From: XYD12-FULL-36-8 sp964613805
GTDB taxonomy: Bacteria > Bacteroidota > Ignavibacteria > Ignavibacteriales > Ignavibacteriaceae
Reading direction: 5' to 3'
Assembly (NCBI GenBank): GCA_964613805.1
Contig: CAZTJF010000009.1
Location: 76,176 to 140,175 of the forward strand
DNA: 64,000 bases
Part shown: piece by piece, positions 27,758 through 34,981 of the stretch
Numbering within the stretch: position 1 is the first letter of the stretch
Layout of the letters: the number at the start of each line of letters is the position of its first letter
Notes under the pieces: model-generated
The model's database searches: none
What the model was told of the DNA's origin: nothing
The model's input: only the letters and a program-made list of their open reading frames with translations
Translations under genes and position numbers: made by a program

Positions 27758-29632
27758 ATGAAAAAAATATTAGTAATCACAATTCTATTTTTATTTTCAT
27801 ACAGCTACCCTCAAAATGAGTTCATTCCTATCAACGTTCAAAAAGCATTTGAAAACGGTACACGTTCAAAGGACGGCAACCCTGGAAAAAACTATTGGCA
27901 GAATTCATCAGATTATAAAATCAAAATAAAATTAAATCCTAACAAACACATTGTCGAAGGCAGCGAAACAATTAAGTATTACAACAACAGTCCTGATACT
28001 CTTGCAGAATTGGTTATTCGGCTTTATCAAAATTTCTACCGAAACAACAGTGCAAGAAACTTTCAGATTTCAACAGAATCCATAACTGAAGGAGTTGAAT
28101 TAAAAAGTTTAAAAATAAAAGATAAAACTATTGCTCTTGATAATTATTCAATGCTTCAATTTACCAGTACAAACTTAATTGTTAAGCTTCCAGAAAGAAT
28201 AGAATCCAACTCAAATGTTGATATTAGTATCGAATGGAAATTTACAATACCTGGCGGTAGTCCTATCCGTACAGGAATTTATGACTCTACCACAATTCTT
28301 ATCGCATATTGGTATCCGCAAATTGCTGTTTATGATGACATAGATGGCTGGGACAAAATTGATTTTAACGGTGAGCAGGAAATGTACAACGATTTCAATA
28401 ATTACGATGTTGAGATTGAAGTTCCTTATAAATTTATTATTTGGTCAACCGGTGTTTTACAAAATGCAAAGCTAGTTTTTAGTGAATCTGTGTTCAGCAA
28501 ATTCAAATTGGCTCAATCTTCCGATAATGTGATAAGCATAATTAATAGCGCTGATTATGAAAAGGGAAGTAATTTATTATCGGGCAGAGAGAATAATGTT
28601 TGGCACTTCAAAGCAGAATATGTTACTGATTTTGCATTCGGGTGCAGCGATCATTATTTGTGGGATGCGGTTAGTTTAAATCCAGTCAAGAATTCTGATA
28701 GACGAGTACTAATTTCTGCAGCATATAATCCAAATTCGAAAGATTTTTATGATGTCGCTGAAATTGCAAAAAATACTTTGGAATATTTTTCTGATGATCT
28801 TCCCGGAGTACCATTCCCATTTCCTGTATTAACAGTTTTTAATGGTGACGGCGGCATGGAATTTCCCATGATTCTAAATAATGGTTCGGCTTCTTCTTTA
28901 AGTGGTACAGTTTATTTAACTTCTCATGAAGCTGCTCATTCGTATTTTCCTTTTTACATGGGTACTAATGAAAAAAAATATGCCTGGATGGATGAAGGTA
29001 TGGCGCGAATGCTTCCTATTGAGTTTCAGTCCAAAGTTGAAGGATATGATCCTCTGATTAGACCAGCAATGAATTATTCATCATTTGCAGGTAATGAGAT
29101 GGAAATCCCTCCTATAATACCTTCAATATTACTGCGAGGTAGTTCTTATAGAATGGCATCTTATGACCGACCAGGCATCGCATATCATTTTCTTCAGGAA
29201 TTTTTAGACAGAGACACTTTTCGCGCAGCCCTTCAAGAATATATGAGACGATGGAATGGCAAGCATCCTATTCCTTACGATTTTTTTAATACCTTCAATG
29301 ATTACTTGAACAGAGATTTGTCATGGTATTGGAAACCCTGGTTTTTTGAGTTTGGTGTCCCGGACTTAGCAATCAATTCTTTTAATAAAAAGGATAACTT
29401 GCTTGAAGTTGAAATTAAACGTATTGGTAATATTCCAATTCCTATAAAAATTTCGTTTATGAAGGATGGATTAGCAGTCAAAGAAATTTACAACACAGCA
29501 GAAGTCTGGAAGAGTGGTAATCGAACATTTACAGTTACAATAGAGAATCCAGGTGAGTTTGATCGAATTGTTTTGGGAGATGTAAAAATACCTGATGTAA
29601 ATAATAAGAATAATGAATCAAGGAATAATTGA
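27758..29632 (+). CDS. M1-family metallopeptidase, exported
   Basis: Secreted or periplasmic zinc aminopeptidase-like protein of 624 residues. A signal peptide (residues 1-19) leads in. The zinc site is complete: HEAAH at residues 390-394 then E413 in WMDEG, the HExxH-x18-E pattern of clan MA family M1. GGMEFPMIL about 25 residues earlier is the counterpart of the GAMEN exopeptidase motif. A C-terminal domain without clear motifs follows. It lies 14 bases after ruvB but is probably functionally unrelated. The substrate is unknown. Confidence 0.85.
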   Translation: MKKILVITILFLFSYSYPQNEFIPINVQKAFENGTRSKDGNPGKNYWQNSSDYKIKIKLNPNKHIVEGSETIKYYNNSPDTLAELVIRLYQNFYRNNSARNFQISTESITEGVELKSLKIKDKTIALDNYSMLQFTSTNLIVKLPERIESNSNVDISIEWKFTIPGGSPIRTGIYDSTTILIAYWYPQIAVYDDIDGWDKIDFNGEQEMYNDFNNYDVEIEVPYKFIIWSTGVLQNAKLVFSESVFSKFKLAQSSDNVISIINSADYEKGSNLLSGRENNVWHFKAEYVTDFAFGCSDHYLWDAVSLNPVKNSDRRVLISAAYNPNSKDFYDVAEIAKNTLEYFSDDLPGVPFPFPVLTVFNGDGGMEFPMILNNGSASSLSGTVYLTSHEAAHSYFPFYMGTNEKKYAWMDEGMARMLPIEFQSKVEGYDPLIRPAMNYSSFAGNEMEIPPIIPSILLRGSSYRMASYDRPGIAYHFLQEFLDRDTFRAALQEYMRRWNGKHPIPYDFFNTFNDYLNRDLSWYWKPWFFEFGVPDLAINSFNKKDNLLEVEIKRIGNIPIPIKISFMKDGLAVKEIYNTAEVWKSGNRTFTVTIENPGEFDRIVLGDVKIPDVNNKNNESRNN

Positions 29633-29951
29633 TACTGAATTATAAATCCTAATAGTGCTTGCAATTAACCTTAGCAATTCAAATTCTTGAGAAAGATTGA
29701 CCAACTTTATTATAAATAATATTTTTTCCTGAATAGAAAAGGTGAGAAAGTTAAGGTTTTGCCTTGAAAATTTGTTACTAAGGTTTGATCTCAAGTCAAT
29801 AATTAATTCAAATCGCTTTTACCTTAGTCAAAAAACTAACAGAAAATAAACGACTTTCTCAGCTTATGTTCTAATCTTCCTCATCTTTGTCATAATCTTA
29901 ATCTTACTTGTTCGCATTTGGTGGAATGCTCATCGTCCCAGACCAGCAAAC
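29633..29951. other. Convergent intergenic region with nested inverted repeats
   Basis: Gap between two convergent genes. Outer arms GAGAAAGT (29744-29751) and ACTTTCTC (29853-29860) enclose inner arms ACTAAGGT (29777-29784) and ACCTTAGT (29821-29828), and a short AAGG-TTTTG-CCTT hairpin sits inside. No gene is supported. It may be a bidirectional end signal or a decayed small element. Confidence 0.4.
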
Positions 29952-32048
29952 TCACATCTCTTTTTCGGCAGTTAACTTTTTGTCTTTTACAAATTGTCCC
30001 TGTTCAAAATGATCTTGGGAAATGTAAACAATTCCATCTTCTTTGTGAGGTTCACCATAAACTGAGTGAACTGATTTTAACCCTCCAAGCCGCCATCTTG
30101 CATCAGAAATGTAAACCAAATCACCAACTTCAGCAGCCATTTTGATCATATCATTTTTTGAGAAATGAATGGTATCATCTTCACCATCTTTTAATTGCCA
30201 TTGCACTCTAATGATTTTGCCTTCACGATCATTTATCTTACTTCCTTTAAAATATTCCTTCGCTTTTTTCAATGACCAAACAGTTAATCCATCTATTCTT
30301 TCTTCCTCTTTATATTCAATAAAGTAATTAGCTGTAATCACAACCAAAGCAACCATAATAAAAGTTAATATCAAAAGTATTGGTAGTGATAGAAGATTAA
30401 AAACTATTGCAAGAAATATCAGAATTGAAATTATAACGAATGAACTCATTATCAATCCATGATTTGCCGATCTTTTAATTTTCTCAACCATTTTAAGTTG
30501 AAAATTAGTTGTGAAAGTAGTTAAGATTGCAAACAAGGCACAAACAAACAAATTGTAAAGTGCGCCAATATAAGTGTAAGGATGCTTCGGATCGAATGCA
30601 GTCCCGTGATCAAAAATTTGAATCAACGGCTGTGGATAGTACATACCGAGAACCATGAGAGCAACTCCTCCAACTATAGTTCCGATAACCGCCGCATTAG
30701 TGAATCTTTTCCAAAACACGCCAAGAAATATAGCGGTAACTAATGGCGGAGTTAATGTTGAGTGAAAATATCCATGTGCTTCATAAACTGTTGGAAATTT
30801 ACTGAATGGAATAACAGTTAATACACCCAAAAATGTGAAAATAACGGTAGCAATTCTTGCTGATAACAGTTCTTCTCTATCTTCTTGTTTCCAAGTTTGA
30901 ACTTTTCTAGATAACCATTTTTTCATAGGGCGATGTATATCATTGATATATACTGCTGCAGTAGCATTTAACAATGTATCAACCGTTGACATCAGAGCAG
31001 CGGTAAGAGCTGCCATGATAAATCCAAAAACTCCGGGATACGAAATCACGTTTGCTACTACAACAAATATTGCATCCGGATTTGTACTTGGAGGAACAAC
31101 TGATGGATTTGCAATTGAAATTGCTTTACCGATCCAACCGGCATTTCCAACAACTACAGCAGAAATAGGCAGCATAAATAAAATATTGAAAGTTGCAGCT
31201 TTGCGTCCTTCGTCAACACTTTTACATGCCATAAATCGCATTACAAGTCCCATATTCATAAATAAAAATCCAACTGATCCAGCGACGCCATCCTGCCAAA
31301 AAATTCCGACAAAATTAAACCCTGGAGGATCATTGAAATGTGCAAGCGGAAGTTTCCATTCTGTTGGCAATAAATTCCAAAACACTCCGAAACCGCCTAA
31401 GTAATCTAAACCCAAAACAAAAACTAACATTCCCGCGAAAATTAAAATGAACCCTTGTGCGAGATCAGTGAAAATTACAGCGGTTTGTCCGCCATATGTA
31501 ATATAAATACCAACGATAAAAGCAATTACTATGACTAATCCCATTAGTGTAACGTTAAAATGTATTCCTGCGAGAGTAAACTCTGGAGGAAGTAATGGAA
31601 GAATAGCTTTACCCATTGTGAGAAATCCAATTCCAACATAGCCAATCATATAAAACAAAAGTAGAAGCGTTGCGAGAAATCTTGTTAAGCTTGAAAATCT
31701 TTTTTCAAAATATTCTGGAATGGATCTAATCTTTGTGTAAACTATTATCGGGAGCCAGCCGAAAATGAAAAAAGGTACAAAGAACCAATCGTTGATGTAC
31801 GTCATGGTAGATGAAAAACCTGCTTCAAAACCTTTTGCAGAATATTTTATAAAGCTGTGACTTCCAACTCCGGTGGCGACAATGCTCATTGCAATTAGCC
31901 ACCAGGCAAATCTTCTGCCGCCAAAGAAAAAATCTGTTGTTGTTCGATTATATTTTGAAAAGTATGTACCAAATGCCATTATGGCAATAAAATACACTAC
32001 CATTACTATCCAATCGGTCGCTGTACCTAAGCTGTGATGTACTTCCAT
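29952..32048 (-). CDS. Sodium:solute symporter family protein
   Basis: Large SSF-family secondary transporter (698 residues, about 14 helices). The SSF pattern begins with DWIVMVVYFIAIMAFGTYFS and DFFFGGRRFAWWLIAMSIVA; GYVGIGFLTMGKAIL and the discontinuous-helix region with ITYGGQTAVIFTDLAQGFIL follow; ALTAALMSTVDTLLNATAAV is the conserved sodium-site stretch. The last 100 or so residues form a charged cytosolic tail not needed in simple SSF transporters. The substrate is not readable; sugars, amino acids and other organics are all possible. Two small paralogous membrane proteins lie directly upstream on the same strand. Confidence 0.88.
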   Translation of the reverse strand: MEVHHSLGTATDWIVMVVYFIAIMAFGTYFSKYNRTTTDFFFGGRRFAWWLIAMSIVATGVGSHSFIKYSAKGFEAGFSSTMTYINDWFFVPFFIFGWLPIIVYTKIRSIPEYFEKRFSSLTRFLATLLLLFYMIGYVGIGFLTMGKAILPLLPPEFTLAGIHFNVTLMGLVIVIAFIVGIYITYGGQTAVIFTDLAQGFILIFAGMLVFVLGLDYLGGFGVFWNLLPTEWKLPLAHFNDPPGFNFVGIFWQDGVAGSVGFLFMNMGLVMRFMACKSVDEGRKAATFNILFMLPISAVVVGNAGWIGKAISIANPSVVPPSTNPDAIFVVVANVISYPGVFGFIMAALTAALMSTVDTLLNATAAVYINDIHRPMKKWLSRKVQTWKQEDREELLSARIATVIFTFLGVLTVIPFSKFPTVYEAHGYFHSTLTPPLVTAIFLGVFWKRFTNAAVIGTIVGGVALMVLGMYYPQPLIQIFDHGTAFDPKHPYTYIGALYNLFVCALFAILTTFTTNFQLKMVEKIKRSANHGLIMSSFVIISILIFLAIVFNLLSLPILLILTFIMVALVVITANYFIEYKEEERIDGLTVWSLKKAKEYFKGSKINDREGKIIRVQWQLKDGEDDTIHFSKNDMIKMAAEVGDLVYISDARWRLGGLKSVHSVYGEPHKEDGIVYISQDHFEQGQFVKDKKLTAEKEM

Positions 32049-32071
32049 AATTCGTTTTTATTTTGATTAAA

Positions 32072-32284
32072 TTAAAAATAGAGAGCTGCAATTATTAGAA
32101 CAGCATGCATTATCATGAAGTAAAAGAAACCAAAAATTGTGATTTTCCACCAGTAACGGTGTCGTTTTTTTGTAGAATCATAACCACCGGCTTTCTTTAC
32201 AATCACTAAACCGCTCAAGAAGAAAATTCCTCCCACTCCATATAAGTAAATATAAGGCAACCACGTGTTAAAAAATGATGGCAT
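32072..32284 (-). CDS. Small two-helix membrane protein (paralogue A)
   Basis: Protein of 70 residues with two hydrophobic helices split by a basic loop (TKKRHRYWWK). It is clearly related along its length to the next gene: both share NTWLP/QTWIP, a YLY-VGG-FF-SG segment and a C-terminal MHA-LII-ALY block. The start is the ATG at 32284, because AAAGGA lies about eight bases before it and it aligns with its neighbour; an upstream ATG at 32311 is less likely. It ends 23 bases before the symporter gene. The function is unknown; it may be an accessory subunit of the symporter. Confidence 0.7.
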   Translation of the reverse strand: MPSFFNTWLPYIYLYGVGGIFFLSGLVIVKKAGGYDSTKKRHRYWWKITIFGFFYFMIMHAVLIIAALYF

Positions 32285-32351
32285 AAAATGTTTCCTTTCA
32301 CTGAAAAGCAATTTGTTTGTGAATTTCAGATGAAAAATAACAACAATAATT

Positions 32352-32570
32352 TTATAAATACAAAGCAGATATAATTAAGAATGCATGCATTAATGCAAAA
32401 AAGAAAAATCCACCAAACAACACTTTAACCCAAAAGCGATGTTGTCGCTTCGCTAAATTCAGAGAACCGCTTTTAATTATAATATACATTCCTGAAAAGA
32501 AAAATACTCCACCAACAACATACAAATAAATGAATGGGATCCAGGTTTGAAATATTGATTGTAAAATCAT
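32352..32570 (-). CDS. Small two-helix membrane protein (paralogue B)
   Basis: Protein of 72 residues, tandem paralogue of the gene at 32072-32284: QTWIPFIYLYVVGG, then a basic loop AKRQHRFWVK, then ALMHAFLIISALYL. Two membrane helices with both ends hydrophobic. No strong ribosome site is seen before the ATG. The pair probably arose by duplication and has been kept beside the sodium symporter. No known family is recognised. Confidence 0.68.
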   Translation of the reverse strand: MILQSIFQTWIPFIYLYVVGGVFFFSGMYIIIKSGSLNLAKRQHRFWVKVLFGGFFFFALMHAFLIISALYL

Positions 32571-32780
32571 TTGAATTATTGGGTTGTTAAAAATGATGGG
32601 TAAAAATATTGAAAGCTTATCAAAGGAGCAATTCAGTTCACAAACTTAGAATCAACCAAATCTTGTAAGCGGTGTTCACATTTACAGAGTTTCAGCACAA
32701 AAATCAACTGAAATGAATTTTGTGCAAGTTAGGAAGTTGATGCTAACAAAGTAAATGTTTTTGAAAAAATCAGATTTAGG

Positions 32781-32800
32781 GAGCTTCGGCTCACTTTTTT
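32781..32800 (+). terminator. UUCG-loop hairpin with T-run
   Basis: GAGC-TTCG-GCTC followed by ACTTTTTT looks like a small Rho-independent terminator on the + strand. No + strand gene precedes it, so it may end an unseen small transcript or be a remnant. The surrounding 32571-32872 holds no other feature I can support. Confidence 0.4.
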
Positions 32801-32872
32801 ATAAACGTTGATTTAATAATAATTCTTCTATAATTTGAGGTGTAATATTCATTGAGATAAAAAAATTTTATA

Positions 32873-33436
32873 ATTAAAAAAGTTTTGCCTCTAATTTTTT
32901 TTGCTTTTTAGTCATCCGCTTAAAAGCTCAACCTTTGAACCCTAAGTTTAGCCAAATAGGGATAGAACAAGGGTTGTCTCACTCACCTGTTTAAGTAATC
33001 GTATAGGATAAGTAGGGTTTTATGTGGTTAGGTACCCAGAATGAATTGAATCGCTACGATGAATATTCGATTAAAGTATTTAGGTACAATTCTGATGATT
33101 CAAATCCAATTTCCAATAACACAGTTTACAGTTTGTTATGCGACAATGATGGAGATATTTGGCTCGGAACGGTTGGTGGCGTTAATCGTTATTCTGTTTT
33201 GAAGAATGAATTTTATCATGGCACCTATAAGGAAGATCATAAAATCACTATTTCTGAAAACTACATAAAGGTACTTTTCGAAGATTCAAAAGGCAATATA
33301 TGGTTAGGGACACGTAGTAAAGGATTAAATCTGTCCGATATTTACTGATACATTTAAACGTATTAAATTTAACTATTTAGAAATGAATAAACCTGCTAAC
33401 TATTCCGTAGCAGATTTCTGTGAAGATAGTTCATGA
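32873..33436 (+). pseudogene. Decayed Reg_prop (sensor propeller) protein fragment
   Basis: Remnant of the N-terminus of a two-component regulator propeller protein. A signal peptide is still readable (KKVLPLIFFAF, then after a frameshift LVIRLKAQPL). Then comes KFSQIGIEQGLSHSPV, three stop codons (positions 32992, 33004 and 33013) where family members have residues such as Y, Q and K or R, and GFMWLGTQNELNRYDEY. Repeats NTVYSLLCDNDGDIWLGT and VLFEDSKGNIWLGT are intact. Near 33341 the frame shifts again to FTDTFKRIKFNYLEMNKPAN and SVADFCEDS before ending. The 33022-33348 stretch alone is open for 108 codons but is not a complete gene. The kinase part is missing. Confidence 0.8.
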
Positions 33437-33486
33437 TCTCACATTGAGTTATCTAAATTCTCCCTCCTAACCATTTTACTCCGCTG

Positions 33487-33565
33487 CCTTGAATTAAAAA
33501 ATTATTATAATTATTTTGCCTTCCAACAAACATCTATTTCATAAATAAATCTCTTGGGAGGAGAT
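33487..33565 (+). repeat. Leader duplicated upstream of secreted gene (copy 1)
   Basis: CCTTGAATTAAAAAATTA begins a stretch of about 80 bases that recurs at 37918-37995, ending in CTCTTGGGAGGAGAT before both start codons. It includes the ribosome site and probably the promoter, and continues as similarity in the coding sequence. Confidence 0.8.
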
Positions 33566-34771
33566 ATGAAAAAACTATTTACAATTTTCTTTATTCTATT
33601 AAGCATTTCTGCTTATTCTCAACCAACCATGGATGGTACATTTGATGGTGAGGGAGTTTGGGGTGCACCAAAAGCTACAGCTGATGGAACTGTAGGCTGG
33701 GCTGGAGCAAATGCAAAAAAACTATATACCACTTTCGATGCAACCTATTTTTATTTGGGTGCTGAAGTTACTGCTTCACCATGGCAAGCATGGACTTTTA
33801 TTATCAATACACAAGCTGGAGGCGGCCCATCAGATTCATGGTCACGGAATATCAGTTACAGCCATACAAATTTACCTGATTTTACTGCACGGGGTCATTT
33901 TGTTGGTTATGCTGAAATTCATACTTGGAACGGCAGCAGTTGGACAGGATATTCAGGGTTAGTCGCGAGTGAATTTGGTGAGAACATCACTAGTAATGAT
34001 CAAAATGGCTGGGTTGAAATTAGGGTACCTCAAAGTACTTTAGGTTTTCCACTTGTTAGTGATGTTGAATTTTATATAACTGGTGATAATAACGATCACG
34101 GTTCATTTGATGCTTGTCCAAACGATGATAATGCAGTAGGTTGGAATGATAATACTATATTAAGCAATTATGCACCAGAAATTCCTTTGCCAGTTGAATT
34201 AGTTTCCTTCACTGCATCTGTAATAGGTAATGATGTAAAACTAAATTGGCAAACCGCAACAGAAATTGATAATTATGGATTTGACATCGAAAGAAGTCAA
34301 AAGTCAAACGTCAAAGGTCAAATGTGGGAGAGGATAGGATTTGTTAACGGACACGGAAATAGCAACTCAATAAAAAACTACAACTTTACAGATAGAGAAG
34401 TTTTGAATGGAATCTACAGTTACCGTCTAAAACAAATTGATGCTAATGGTAATTTTGCTTATAGTCCAACAGTTGAGGTAACAGTTAACAATCTGCCGGC
34501 ACAGTTTGAACTATTGCAGAATTATCCGAATCCTTTTAATCCGAGTACAGTAATTAAGTACTCAGTGCCAAGTAAAGAATTTGTTCAGCTAAAAGTATTC
34601 AATGTGCTTGGCAACGAGATTGCAACAATTGTAAATGAAATACAGGAAGCCGGCAATTATACGATTGAGTTCAATGCATCAAAAATGAACGTTACCACGT
34701 CGGGAATATATTTTTACCGACTTGAAGCCGGCACGTACGTTGATTCACGTAAAATGACGCTTGTAAAATAA
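33566..34771 (+). CDS. Secreted CBM9-like protein with T9SS sorting domain
   Basis: Exported protein of 402 residues. A signal peptide (KKLFTIFFILLSISAYS) is followed by MDGTFDGEGVWG and a beta-sandwich domain to about residue 205 that resembles carbohydrate-binding family 9 or related modules. A linker domain then leads to a C-terminal type A sorting domain: LLQNYPNPFNPSTVIKYSVP, KVFNVLGNEIATI and GIYFYRLEAG. This tail directs export through the type IX system (see sprA). The start is the ATG at 33566, right after GGGAGGAG; a TTG 12 bases earlier is less likely. The N-terminal domain is shared with the protein at 37996. Confidence 0.82.
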   Translation: MKKLFTIFFILLSISAYSQPTMDGTFDGEGVWGAPKATADGTVGWAGANAKKLYTTFDATYFYLGAEVTASPWQAWTFIINTQAGGGPSDSWSRNISYSHTNLPDFTARGHFVGYAEIHTWNGSSWTGYSGLVASEFGENITSNDQNGWVEIRVPQSTLGFPLVSDVEFYITGDNNDHGSFDACPNDDNAVGWNDNTILSNYAPEIPLPVELVSFTASVIGNDVKLNWQTATEIDNYGFDIERSQKSNVKGQMWERIGFVNGHGNSNSIKNYNFTDREVLNGIYSYRLKQIDANGNFAYSPTVEVTVNNLPAQFELLQNYPNPFNPSTVIKYSVPSKEFVQLKVFNVLGNEIATIVNEIQEAGNYTIEFNASKMNVTTSGIYFYRLEAGTYVDSRKMTLVK

Positions 34772-34793
34772 CATAAGATTATCTTTTTCATTT

Positions 34794-34953
34794 AAAGCGG
34801 CTGTCTCATAACCGTTATTCCGGAACTGAATTGCCAGCAAGCAGACTTAATCAGGAATCTCGGGTTGAATAACTTTAAAAGTGATGCTGTACAAAAGATG
34901 ACTTTGGAGAAATAAATTCAGCATGACCCTTAAGAATATGAGACAACCGCTTT
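34794..34953. repeat. Element bounded by 17-bp inverted repeats
   Basis: AAAGCGGCTGTCTCATA (34794-34810) and TATGAGACAACCGCTTT (34937-34953) are inverted copies with one difference, enclosing 126 bases without a gene. The right arm is followed by more T, so as RNA it could also act as a long terminator stem for the preceding gene. Its form suggests a MITE-like repeat. Confidence 0.6.
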
Positions 34954-34981
34954 TTGAATAAAACCAAGTAGGATTGATAAA

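Noticed and set aside
33022..33348. Intact 108-residue propeller gene
   Set aside because: Coding similarity continues on both sides through stop codons and frameshifts, so it is part of a pseudogene.
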